NCBI GenBank assembly: GCA_003165615.1
Contig: PLWR01000706.1
Span: forward strand, 1-42,080
Source of the DNA: Acidobacteriota bacterium
GTDB taxonomy: Bacteria; Acidobacteriota; Terriglobia; UBA7540
Reading direction: 5' to 3'
DNA: 42,080 nt
Under the pieces are notes generated by a model. The model did not search any database. It saw nothing but the letters and a program-made list of their open reading frames with translations, and had not been told where the DNA came from. A program made the position numbers and the translations under genes. The stretch's first letter is position 1; every line of letters begins with the position of its first letter. This document shows positions 29,367 through 36,860 of this stretch, in pieces.

Positions 29367-29801
29367 ATGACGATCCCAAGCAATAATCTTCGCCTTTACC
29401 TGGGGTTCTTGAACAGGCTCGAACAAGTCCAGGTCACTGCCGCAACAAACGTAATAGGCTCAAATCTGCGGGTCTTGGGAGTGGTCGAAGGCAAGGAAGA
29501 ACTTCGGGACCTACTCGAAAAAACGGGCATCGACCACTATGTGATTTCTTCTGGTGACCTGACTTCCGGCACATTCAGTTCTGTCGCATACGCCATGACG
29601 CCAGCCGGAATCGTCGATGCGCTCGACCGTGAATTTCAAAAAGAGGACGACATCCTGATGCGCATACTTGAAGGCGGTTCCATTACTGAAGACGAGAAGC
29701 ATTTCTCGCCCCGGACGAGCCTGACGGTCTGTTCAGCTTGTGTTAAAACCGAGGATGGACTCGCGACGATGAAAAGTTGGTTCTCAGGAGAAAAGTCATG
29801 A
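29367..29801 (+). CDS. Hypothetical protein
   Basis: 144 residues from ATG 29367 (AGAGGAG upstream). RLYLGFLNRLEQVQVTAATN and DDILMRILEGGSITEDEKHF. Lower GC than its neighbours in the second half. Unrecognised. A 41-codon ORF starting at ATG 29798 overlaps its end but is antisense to the next gene. Confidence 0.65.
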   Translation: MTIPSNNLRLYLGFLNRLEQVQVTAATNVIGSNLRVLGVVEGKEELRDLLEKTGIDHYVISSGDLTSGTFSSVAYAMTPAGIVDALDREFQKEDDILMRILEGGSITEDEKHFSPRTSLTVCSACVKTEDGLATMKSWFSGEKS

Positions 29802-29807
29802 GCAAGG

Positions 29808-30074
29808 CTATTTCTTCGGGTCTCTTTCGAAAGTTACGGTCTCTCGGGACGGGTCAACGGTTTTCACTTTCCAGCCCGCTCGCAGCCACGCCAAGCACTG
29901 GCGGTGTCGCGTTCCGGGATTAGACTCGTTTCCCCACCATTCACGGTGTTCGCGCGCCGAAGGCGGCAGCTCCACGCCGATTCGGTCTTCGTCCTGGATG
30001 TCCTCAAAGGGAAGCGTGATCTCGTTCCCCGGCTGTCGCACTAGGAAGTCATAAAGTGGTTTGTAGGTGTCCAT
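29808..30074 (-). CDS. DUF7662-like protein, leftward single gene
   Basis: 88 residues from ATG 30074. YKPLYDFLVRQPGNEITLPF, ELPPSAREHREWWGN, CLAWLRAGWKV and ETVTFER are the recognisable landmarks of DUF7662 (PLYxxLxxQ, LPxSAxxHxxWW, QxxAWxxAGWxV, VTFxR). The family is common in mobile elements; function unproven. It is the only leftward gene inside the rightward arrays. TTGACC and GATAGT 17 nt apart just upstream on the minus strand may be its own promoter. Confidence 0.75.
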   Translation of the reverse strand: MDTYKPLYDFLVRQPGNEITLPFEDIQDEDRIGVELPPSAREHREWWGNESNPGTRHRQCLAWLRAGWKVKTVDPSRETVTFERDPKK

Positions 30075-30134
30075 GGCCCGGACTATCCCATAGCCGGCAT
30101 TGAGGGTCAAGCATCTCGGTCTCGTCCCGGCCAA

Positions 30135-30466
30135 TGTGTCGGTGCAATCCTATTATGCCCTTTGCTTAAGTTCCTTGAATTTTGCTCGGTTCCATTGGCC
30201 AAGAATCGTGATTAGCTCGCCCGCATCGTCCTGTCTTGCAACGCCCAACCCCAGTCCCCCGTCTCCTACGCTCGCAACTGAATAGGCCACAAAGGGTTTT
30301 TGAAGCAGCCTGAAAACCGGTCTGTAGGGTGGTCTGCGACATGGTCCCCGGCCTTATTTCCGCGCTTACCGGAGCGCGGCCCCATTGAAGCTTGAACGCC
30401 GAGTTGCAGAGGAGGTCCGCTTTGTCATTTCCGCGCTGCCCCTGAAAAAGCCACCCAAGTAGCCCA
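30135..30466. other. Gene-free stretch between divergent genes
   Basis: About 330 bases with no supported gene. Short frames on either strand lack ribosome sites and coding character. It separates the leftward DUF7662-like gene from the rightward SWIM gene and may hold promoters, but none close to consensus is visible. Confidence 0.4.
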
Positions 30467-30480
30467 GGCAAGCTGAGTGC
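30467..30480 (+). promoter_or_regulatory. GAGTGC leader element, copy 5
   Basis: GG-N6-GAGTGC, a 13-nt spacer, GGGAGGC, an A-run and GCCCCCC, which together can fold into a hairpin, then AGGAGG before ATG 30527. Confidence 0.6.
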
Positions 30481-30526
30481 TCCATATCTCTATGGGAGGC
30501 AAAAAAGCCCCCCAGGAGGCATGGAA

Positions 30527-30817
30527 ATGGCGGAAACACTCAGCGAAGCTCGCACAGTTCAAGTCACGGTCAAACCGGCCGAGACTTCCCGGAACGGTAA
30601 TCCCCGTATCGAGATGGAGTCGATGTCGAAGCCGGGGAAGTTTTACACCATCACCTACGTCGTCAAGGGCCTGAAGGAAGGCCAGCAGCCGGAACTCTTC
30701 TGCGACTGCCCGTCGTACATCTACCAGAAAGCGGCATCCCGCAAGCCCTGCAAGCACCTCAAGGCGCTCAGCCTGTTTGGCCGGCCGGAAGTGATTTTCG
30801 CGACGGAGGTGAAATAG
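30527..30817 (+). CDS. SWIM zinc-finger protein
   Basis: 96 residues from ATG 30527; the ATG at 30521 is only 1 nt from GGAGG, so the second ATG is preferred. SWIM signature C59, C61, C75, H77 (LFCDCPSYIYQK and PCKHLKAL). Paralogous in layout to the gene at 5635, and linked to a GAGTGC leader where that one is not. Likely binds nucleic acid or a protein partner. Confidence 0.8.
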   Translation: MAETLSEARTVQVTVKPAETSRNGNPRIEMESMSKPGKFYTITYVVKGLKEGQQPELFCDCPSYIYQKAASRKPCKHLKALSLFGRPEVIFATEVK

Positions 30818-30818
30818 C

Positions 30819-31103
30819 ATGGAAGCCCGCGAAACTCACGACCACGTCACGCTCAAGGCTCGGATGTCGGTGGAAACCTGGCGCAAGAAGCTGATGAAAG
30901 AGACGGAACGCGCCAAAGCAACCCACGCGAAGTACGCTGGCCACTGCGTGGCCATTGTCTTCACCCACATGCACCTGTACGCGCACAATCCGACCGATGA
31001 GATGATTGGCAAGCAGATGATCGCCGCCTACCTCGTGGTTCCCCGCTATCGGGACCTTGCTTGGCAGGCTTTCAAGGATTCCTACGAGGCGGCACGGCAG
31101 TAG
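30819..31103 (+). CDS. Helical hypothetical protein
   Basis: 94 residues. VETWRKKLMKETERAKATH, then AIVFTHMHLYAHNPTDEM. GGAGG precedes ATG 30819. Unrecognised; one base after the SWIM gene stop, so co-translated. Confidence 0.65.
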   Translation: MEARETHDHVTLKARMSVETWRKKLMKETERAKATHAKYAGHCVAIVFTHMHLYAHNPTDEMIGKQMIAAYLVVPRYRDLAWQAFKDSYEAARQ

Positions 31104-31132
31104 CCGCATTCTCGGAAGGGGAGGCAAAGGAA

Positions 31133-31366
31133 ATGGCGGAGACAAGACTGACCACGCTCGCGGAACGGAACGTGGTACGCGAACTGACGCACTGGGACTC
31201 GGAGAAGGCAACGGTGGTCCGGGATGGTCACGAGCGCGTGTTCTTCGAAGTGGTGATCGACGAGGAAATGCTGCGGCGCCTGGGGAAGATCGCGGCCAGC
31301 AACAAGAACGGCCAACGCAAGCGCGGTCCACTCACCGTCCGCGTTACCCGGCGCCAAGCGATGTGA
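31133..31366 (+). CDS. Hypothetical protein
   Basis: 77 residues. ELTHWDSEKATVVRDGHERV, FFEVVIDEEMLRRLGKIAA, basic tail. GGGGAGG precedes ATG 31133. Unrecognised. Confidence 0.65.
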   Translation: MAETRLTTLAERNVVRELTHWDSEKATVVRDGHERVFFEVVIDEEMLRRLGKIAASNKNGQRKRGPLTVRVTRRQAM

Positions 31367-31401
31367 ATGCGTAATTCGGCTCGGCCCTCCGGGTAGTATC
31401 G

Positions 31402-31420
31402 CTCGGAGGTTCGAACCGAG
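31402..31420 (+). repeat. Inverted repeat before gene at 31443
   Basis: CTCGG and CCGAG flank GGTTCGAACC, itself a perfect 10-bp palindrome. It resembles a tRNA T-arm but has no acceptor or anticodon arms around it, so it is a leader hairpin or operator. Confidence 0.45.
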
Positions 31421-31442
31421 TTACGGATGCGAGGAGGAGCTT

Positions 31443-31694
31443 ATGGACGCCCTGCGAGGAAGCCGGGCATCGCTACCCCCTGGACGGCATGAGGTACAAC
31501 GCTTGCCTGAATTACGGCGAGCCTTTACGGACCTGAGCGACGCGCAACGGTGGGCAGCCAAGAAGGAGTGGGAGTTCTACCAGTGCGTGGGTGAGGGGAA
31601 TGTCGGCATCCTGACGGTCAACGCGGAAGGGCTCACCTGGGAAGTCGATAGCGCGGACCCGCTCAGTCAGGCCGGCACGAGGGCCCGTGAGTGA
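31443..31694 (+). CDS. Hypothetical protein
   Basis: 83 residues. PELRRAFTDLSDAQRWAAKK is helical, GNVGILTVNAEGLTWEVDS is strand-like. GAGGAGGAGC precedes the ATG. Unrecognised. Confidence 0.55.
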   Translation: MDALRGSRASLPPGRHEVQRLPELRRAFTDLSDAQRWAAKKEWEFYQCVGEGNVGILTVNAEGLTWEVDSADPLSQAGTRARE

Positions 31695-31857
31695 AGTCTC
31701 GGGGCCGAATCGAGAAGCGAAGAATAGTTAGATTTTCCGTCCTGGGCCGCGTGGATGTCGAACGGCAGGTAGCGCCGTTGTGTGTAAGTTATTCCTAGCC
31801 GCCACGTTCCAACCGAGCACAATCATGCCGATATAAAAAAGTGCCACCGGGACTCCC

Positions 31858-31871
31858 GGTAAGCCGAGTGC
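31858..31871 (+). promoter_or_regulatory. GAGTGC leader element, copy 6
   Basis: GG-N6-GAGTGC, a 13-nt pyrimidine-rich spacer, then GGGACGGC, an A-run and GCCCTCCC that pair as a hairpin, then AAGGAGG. A further perfect hairpin (ACCGGG with CCCGGT) lies just upstream. Very similar to copy 5 over more than 60 bases, so the leader itself is duplicated. Confidence 0.65.
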
Positions 31872-31923
31872 ATTTCTCTCTTATGGGACGGCAAAAAGCC
31901 CTCCCCAAGGAGGCATGGAGAAA

Positions 31924-32283
31924 ATGGCGGACGCAAACGATGCAGTGGCAATCGCGGAAATGCCAATCACGGAAGTGAAAGTCGAGAACGTTATCAAGGT
32001 CTACTCCGGGAAACCGGGATGCGGCTGTGGCTGCCGTGGGAACTATCGCGTGAACCCGGCGCACCTGGAATTCGCGAACAAGGAACGCGGGTACGACTAC
32101 GGCCCAGAGGAAGTGAACCTGACGCAAGTGAAGCGCATCCTGCGCGAACTGCAAGCAGCGGAGTTGGCCGCGCCCGGCACCGTGGATGTTGACACGAAGG
32201 TCGGACAAGGACCGGAAGGGCCGATCACGATCTACTCGCTGGAGACGGAGACCCGGTTTCGTTGGGTGTACGTGCGGAACTAG
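31924..32283 (+). CDS. Small conserved mobile-element protein with CGCGC cluster
   Basis: 119 residues from ATG 31924; the ATG at 31915 is too close to AAGGAGG. VENVIKVYSGKPGCGCGCRG near 27-46 is the landmark of a small family on plasmids and phages (KVYxGKPGCxCGC.GKY); the rest is helical and charged. The cysteines could bind metal. Function unknown. Confidence 0.7.
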   Translation: MADANDAVAIAEMPITEVKVENVIKVYSGKPGCGCGCRGNYRVNPAHLEFANKERGYDYGPEEVNLTQVKRILRELQAAELAAPGTVDVDTKVGQGPEGPITIYSLETETRFRWVYVRN

Positions 32284-32372
32284 CGGACGGGGCGGGTGAC
32301 TTCGGCGGGGAGAGCCTGAATCCTGGATGAAGCCAGAGGCATCTGGCAGCGCAGAGCAAGGAGGAAAAACCG

Positions 32373-32687
32373 ATGATCGTTGAAGTGGAAATGTGGGCAT
32401 TTGCCCAGGGCAAGATCCGCCAGGTAGAGGTGCCGGACGAGGAGATGGCTCTGTCGAAGGACGTCCACGCACGCCTGGAGCAAGTGTGGTACTACGGCCA
32501 GAACGACATCCAGCCGCAGCAAATCCCGAGCGTGTCGATGGGCGACATCGTGCGCCTGGACGGCAAGCGCTGGATTGCCGTCATGATCGGCTTCGAGGAA
32601 ATCCCCGAGGGCATCGTCGCCTGCATCATCTGCGACGAACGGATGCCGGAAGCGGAATTCCCCGCGCACCGTCACGCCCGCGCGTAA
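32373..32687 (+). CDS. Conserved plasmid-type hypothetical protein
   Basis: 104 residues. VWYYGQNDIQPQQIPSVSMG and DIVRLDGKRWIAVMIGFEE match a small protein often seen on plasmids (YGQND(F/I)QP...PSVSxGDVxxL). GGAGGAAAAACC precedes the ATG. Function unknown; two C-terminal cysteines. Confidence 0.7.
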   Translation: MIVEVEMWAFAQGKIRQVEVPDEEMALSKDVHARLEQVWYYGQNDIQPQQIPSVSMGDIVRLDGKRWIAVMIGFEEIPEGIVACIICDERMPEAEFPAHRHARA

Positions 32688-32790
32688 GAGCCCATCCCCC
32701 GCGAAGTAGAGCCCACCCCGCCTCACCCTGCCCCGCCCGCGCCGGTCAGTCCCAATCACAGGCCAACAGATTGTGTAGGAGAACGGAACG

Positions 32791-32821
32791 GGAGCGCGTC
32801 CGGTGCAATCGTCCGCGCTCC
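32791..32821 (+). repeat. Perfect inverted repeat in a 270-nt gap
   Basis: GGAGCGCG (32791-32798) and CGCGCTCC (32814-32821) form an 8-bp stem with a 15-nt loop. No T-run; possible terminator or regulatory hairpin between the genes at 32373 and 32957. Confidence 0.5.
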
Positions 32822-32916
32822 GCCATCGTTCAGCCATGCCAAGCGACCCGCCGGGATTCTCGATGAACTGACCCGCGTTATCAACCGTCTTTGGATTTAG
32901 CCATCCTTCTAGCTCA

Positions 32917-32930
32917 GGAACGCTGAGTGC
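32917..32930 (+). promoter_or_regulatory. GAGTGC leader element, copy 7
   Basis: GG-N6-GAGTGC, 13 nt, then GAGG and ATG 32957, 26 nt away. The GGGAGG is reduced to TTGAGG, otherwise the same as the other copies. Confidence 0.6.
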
Positions 32931-32956
32931 TCACTTCACTATTGAGGTACAAAACG

Positions 32957-33226
32957 ATGTCTGAAAAACCCAGTGCGGATTTGGAAAGAAAGCAGGAAGA
33001 ACTCCTGATGGACGAGATGTTGCAGCGTCCATCGCAACTTCTGCTGGCCTCGACGATTGGCCATCAGAACGGAATGTTGATCTGGTCCGGCTACGCCGGC
33101 GACAGGTTCCACGAAGACGCCGTGGAAGCGGCGCTCGCCGTCCTCTGGGATGCGTATCTGCCCCCGGAGTCACGCCGGATGGAACCGGACTGGGCGGCGA
33201 TCATCGCTGCCGGGAGGAATACATGA
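32957..33226 (+). CDS. Hypothetical protein
   Basis: 89 residues from ATG 32957. LERKQEELLMDEMLQRPSQL helix, then HEDAVEAALAVLWDAYLPPE. Overlaps the next gene by 4 nt (ATGA). Unrecognised. Confidence 0.65.
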   Translation: MSEKPSADLERKQEELLMDEMLQRPSQLLLASTIGHQNGMLIWSGYAGDRFHEDAVEAALAVLWDAYLPPESRRMEPDWAAIIAAGRNT

Positions 33227-33549
33227 GAACACTGAGCGGCAAGACCGTGAGTTTTGATTGGGACTCGGACGAGCAAGGGCACGTCGTCACCGTCCTGGGC
33301 GTAAGCGTTTCCCGCGAAAGCTACGGCGAGGATGCCGACGGCCACCGGGGGGTGCTGATCGACTTCCTGGAGTTTGACGAGATCAAGATCGAACCGCCTC
33401 TGGCGCCGGTCGAGCAGCCCAAGTGGGAGAAGTTCCTGAGCACCCGCTTGGAAGACCGGGTGATCGCCGCAGTACGCGAGCAATACGAGTCCGACCGCGC
33501 CGACTTCCTGGCGGAGCGCTGGGCCGAAAGGCACGAGAGGTGCGCATGA
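33223..33549 (+). CDS. Hypothetical protein
   Basis: 108 residues. Strand-rich first half (KTVSFDWDSDEQGHVVTVLG), helical second half (LEDRVIAAVREQYESDRADF). GGAGGAATAC precedes the ATG. Overlaps the next gene by 4 nt. Unrecognised. Confidence 0.65.
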   Translation: MRTLSGKTVSFDWDSDEQGHVVTVLGVSVSRESYGEDADGHRGVLIDFLEFDEIKIEPPLAPVEQPKWEKFLSTRLEDRVIAAVREQYESDRADFLAERWAERHERCA

Positions 33550-33794
33550 TTACCTTGCGCGATGTGAACATTTTCGTACGGAGGGCCAACGCCGCCGATT
33601 TGAAGGAAGTCGCGCGGTTGGTGACGGCCCGACTGCATGAGAAAGGGAGGCTGAAAGCAAATGAGCGAACTACTCGATGGAATTTACAGTGTTGTGTACC
33701 GCTCGGGGGAGCATCGGACAATTCAGTTACGGACCCCGGAAGCGGGCAAACCCTTGGCCGGCAAGCGAATCCTGTCGTACCGCCAAAGGGATGA
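33546..33794 (+). CDS. Small hypothetical protein, C-terminus doubtful
   Basis: 82 residues. Only the first 38 (MITLRDVNIFVRRANAADL, ARLVTARLHEKGRL) look coding; the rest overlaps the next gene in another frame. The ATG overlaps the preceding TGA. The natural stop may have been lost by mutation or indel, or the ORF was always untidy. Confidence 0.4.
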   Translation: MITLRDVNIFVRRANAADLKEVARLVTARLHEKGRLKANERTTRWNLQCCVPLGGASDNSVTDPGSGQTLGRQANPVVPPKG

Positions 33795-34164
33795 CTGGAA
33801 GGGCTTCGGCTTTCTGGTGAACGATACGCCCAACGGCAAGCCGGCGGTGGCTTTCTGGCGCAAGTTCCGCGCGGAGAACGCGCCCAAGCGTCTCGAACGC
33901 ATCGAGTTCGCGGTGCGCACGATTCTTGAGAACCCCGCCAAGGCCGGGTTGGCGTATGCTTTGCGGGAGAACCGCTGCTGCCGGTGCGGAATGCAGTTGA
34001 CAGTTCCCGCCTCCGTGGCCTTCGGCATGGGCCCGGAATGCGCCCGCAAGCGTGGCTGGACGAAGGAAGACAAGTTGAAGGCTTTCGAGTGGGCCAAGTC
34101 GCAGGTGCCGGACGTCACCGTCCAGACCGACCTATCGTATGGCCCGCTGGAAGAATCGGCGTAA
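33661..34164 (+). CDS. DUF6011-like zinc protein
   Basis: 167 residues. NRCCRCGMQLTVPASVAFGM followed by GPECARKRGW near 108-135 is the DUF6011-type zinc motif (CxxCxxxLTxPxSxxxGxGPxC). The first 90 residues are strand-rich (AVAFWRKFRAENAPKRLE). GGGAGG lies upstream of ATG 33661. These proteins occur in phages and plasmids; role unknown. Confidence 0.75.
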   Translation: MSELLDGIYSVVYRSGEHRTIQLRTPEAGKPLAGKRILSYRQRDDWKGFGFLVNDTPNGKPAVAFWRKFRAENAPKRLERIEFAVRTILENPAKAGLAYALRENRCCRCGMQLTVPASVAFGMGPECARKRGWTKEDKLKAFEWAKSQVPDVTVQTDLSYGPLEESA

Positions 34165-34186
34165 GATTCTACGGAGGTAACGAACG

Positions 34187-34681
34187 ATGGCAGATCAAAA
34201 GGAATCGCTGACCAGGGAAATCGACGGACTGCTTCGCCAGGAGCAAGAACTGCGAGCGCAGATTCAGCCCCTCACCGAGAAGCTGCTGAAGGTGGCGGAG
34301 CGACGCCAGGAGAGGCAGGAACAACTGGCGCAGCATCGCCAGGGAGCGGGCGAGCTGACGCTTGAAACGCTGTACGCGGAATGGAGGCCCGAGGAGACGA
34401 CGACCGCGTCCCGCGTGTTGAACAACCTGGCGGCGCAGCTCGGCTTCCACCGCAGTGGCTATTGGATTGAGACCGAGAAGCCCGCCTTCAAGTTCCAGTT
34501 TTACCAGAAGCGGCCCGGGCAGGTTGACGCCTACCTGGCGGCACTGAGGCGCTTGGCGCCGGTGCTCAAGCCACACCCGGACGGAACGTTTTGGTTCGGA
34601 GTCTTCGAGCACACGTTGTCGGAGCGATGCTCGTACTCGTGTCAGCACCGGGATAAAAGGGAGCCGAAATCATCAGTCTGA
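34187..34681 (+). CDS. Coiled-coil protein
   Basis: 164 residues. N-terminal 60 residues are a continuous coiled coil (LTREIDGLLRQEQELRAQIQ, then a KLLKVAERRQERQEQL helix); residues 65-150 are a separate globular part. ACGGAGGTAACG precedes the ATG. Last gene of the right-hand array. Confidence 0.65.
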   Translation: MADQKESLTREIDGLLRQEQELRAQIQPLTEKLLKVAERRQERQEQLAQHRQGAGELTLETLYAEWRPEETTTASRVLNNLAAQLGFHRSGYWIETEKPAFKFQFYQKRPGQVDAYLAALRRLAPVLKPHPDGTFWFGVFEHTLSERCSYSCQHRDKREPKSSV

Positions 34682-35501
34682 GGGGAGCCACGCCTTGAGA
34701 GCCTCATCGGCGGGGGCGCGGTACTAAACTCTATAGCAGACGCTATATCTTGAGATGCCAGATTCAGGTTTCATTTGCGATCGGTTCGCCCTTTCGGAAA
34801 TGCTGGGCGCGGCGTGGCCATACTACTGCTTTGGGGCTTCCGCGTGGTTGCAGCGGCGCAACATACCCCGACCTCACCAGATGGCGCCATAGGGGGTTTT
34901 CACCCACCGTTGAAAAATCAATTCGCAAAATGCCATTGCCAAATTCGAAACCCAATGTGACGAAAACCGGACTATGCGATGGTTGCATGCCGATAGGCGT
35001 CGATTGCCTCCGCAAGCCGCAGTCGAAAAAATACAAACCGTCCATCTCAGGACATTCAAATTCGATTCCGCCCCCTCGCCCCGGCCCCTAGAGCCAACTG
35101 GGAGGTGGCAGGTTGCATGTGGGAAAAGTAGCGCGGAAGCCCAAACCGCGAATCCTGAGCGACCAACCCCGTCAATTTGTCACTCCTCCACAGTCTGCGC
35201 CTCTCCCCCGCGGCTATAAGTAAGACATTACTGCCCATCTTAACGAATTATTCTTAAAATTATCTCATTTTTTGACATTCGTCATTGACAGCAGAATTAA
35301 ACAGGCGTGTTCGCTTCCCCTGAAAGATGCGGATGTAGTTATTGTGCAAAATGTCGTTTTCATTGTGAGTAGAGTGCCGCTGTGATAAACCTGCTCAAGC
35401 TCCCCCGCCATCAAGTAGTTTCTCTCTGCTCTGCTTCCTCTTCCCCGTCAGGCTTTAGGGCAAACCGCGCCTACACAAATTTTGGAATTGTTTGGAGGCC
35501 T
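34682..35501. other. Long gene-poor segment between the array and the secreted-protein pair
   Basis: About 800 bases with no supported gene. TATAGC (34732-34737) and GCTATA (34742-34747) form a small perfect hairpin soon after the last array gene. GC drops sharply from about 35220. Two TTGACA boxes (near 35272 and 35285) could promote the IPT gene, but their -10 boxes are weak. The change in composition marks a boundary between array and secreted-protein module. Confidence 0.45.
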
Positions 35502-36725
35502 ATGCGATCCCGCCGCCCCACTTCCTCGGTACGAATTCTGACCATCAGCCTATTCTTTATGTGCGCCGTGTTGAGCGCGATTTTCGCTCCATCTGCCCTT
35601 GCCCATCCTCCTCAGGTCGGGGGCATGCAGCCCATGGCCGGCGTATCTGTGAACAGCTTCAGCCCCACCTCCGGCACGATTGGCACATTGGTGCGCATTT
35701 ATGGAGGCAACTTCGGGTCGTCGCAAGGAACCGGTTACGTATTGTTCACCGGGACGTCAACGCACGCGACCATACAGTACTGGAGTAGCGACGGAACGGA
35801 GGTCGACGCCAACGTTCCGAATGGCGCCACCACCGGTGTTATCACCGTGTACGTCAACGGGGGAGGGCACGGAAGTAGCAGTTCGGCCTTCACGGTCAAT
35901 CCGCCTGCGCCCTCGATTACGAGCGCCTCTCCCAATCCGACCACGGTGGGTACGTCGGTGACCATTGGCGGATCGAACTTTGGAAGCTCGCGCGGAACAA
36001 GCACCGTCAGTTTCAATGGCACGGCGGCGACCACCTACGGCACTTGGAGCGCGACCAGCGTTCAGGCAACCGTGCCGACCAACGCGACCAGCGGGTATCT
36101 GGTGGTCACCGTGGGAGGCCAGAACAGCAACAACTGGTCGTTTACGGTAACGCCGCACATCACCAGCCTCTCCGTTACCACGGGTGCCGTGGGAACCGCG
36201 TTTACGATCTCCGGCTCAGGGTTCGGCGCGGCGCAAGGCAGCAGTACCGTCACAGTTGGTGGTGCAGTGGCCACGGTCACATCGGGCAATTGGGGAGCGT
36301 CCAGCATCAATACTTCGGTCCCCAACGGCGCTCCGGTGGGCAGCGACAATGTCGTGGTAACGGTGAACGGCGTGGCCAGCAACGCCTCGGTATTCACCGT
36401 AACTGCTAGCAAGACGAACACCTCCACCGGATTGGTATCGAGCCTGAACCCCTCGGCTTACGGAAGCATTGTCACGTTCACTGCCACAGTCACGCCCAGC
36501 CAGGCGACGGGGACGGTCACCTTCAAAGACGGCAGCACGCAGATTGGCACGGGAACTCTGAGCGGGGGTGTAGCCACACTCAATATCTCCTGGCTGACCG
36601 TCGCCACACACTCCATCACTGCCGTGTATGGCGGTGACAGCAACTACAACGGGAGCACATCGTCCGTAGTATCGCAGGTCGTAAACGCGCTGACGATTAC
36701 CAAGCCTGGTTATTGCGTGTATTGA
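35502..36725 (+). CDS. Secreted protein with three IPT/TIG and one Ig-like domain
   Basis: 407 residues. A signal peptide (RSRRPTSSVRILTISLFF to ALA-HPP, cleavage near residue 35) is followed by three IPT/TIG repeats (SFSPTSGTIGTLVRIYGGNF; SASPNPTTVGTSVTIGGSNF; SVTTGAVGTAFTISGSGF) with the conserved G.NFG turn. A bacterial Ig-like domain (GSIVTFTATVTPSQATGTVT to HSITAVYGGDSNY) ends the protein. ATG 35502 is chosen for TTGGAGG and because it starts the signal peptide. It precedes the RHS gene; such pairs occur in Acidobacteriota. Probably exported or surface-bound, perhaps as an adhesin or carrier for the RHS protein. Confidence 0.8.
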   Translation: MRSRRPTSSVRILTISLFFMCAVLSAIFAPSALAHPPQVGGMQPMAGVSVNSFSPTSGTIGTLVRIYGGNFGSSQGTGYVLFTGTSTHATIQYWSSDGTEVDANVPNGATTGVITVYVNGGGHGSSSSAFTVNPPAPSITSASPNPTTVGTSVTIGGSNFGSSRGTSTVSFNGTAATTYGTWSATSVQATVPTNATSGYLVVTVGGQNSNNWSFTVTPHITSLSVTTGAVGTAFTISGSGFGAAQGSSTVTVGGAVATVTSGNWGASSINTSVPNGAPVGSDNVVVTVNGVASNASVFTVTASKTNTSTGLVSSLNPSAYGSIVTFTATVTPSQATGTVTFKDGSTQIGTGTLSGGVATLNISWLTVATHSITAVYGGDSNYNGSTSSVVSQVVNALTITKPGYCVY

Positions 36726-36860
36726 TTTCGCAGGGGTGAGTTGTTTGCGTTGTGAACGTAGAGCCTGAATTCTCAGCGGAATTGCCTTGCGGTTCGTGCT
36801 CGATGTTTAGAAAGAAGTAGAGACCCGACTGATTTGAAAATTCATCCGGAAGGTGCGCTT

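Noticed and set aside
31402..31420. tRNA T-arm-like sequence around GGTTCGAACC
   Set aside because: No acceptor, D or anticodon arms can be drawn around it.
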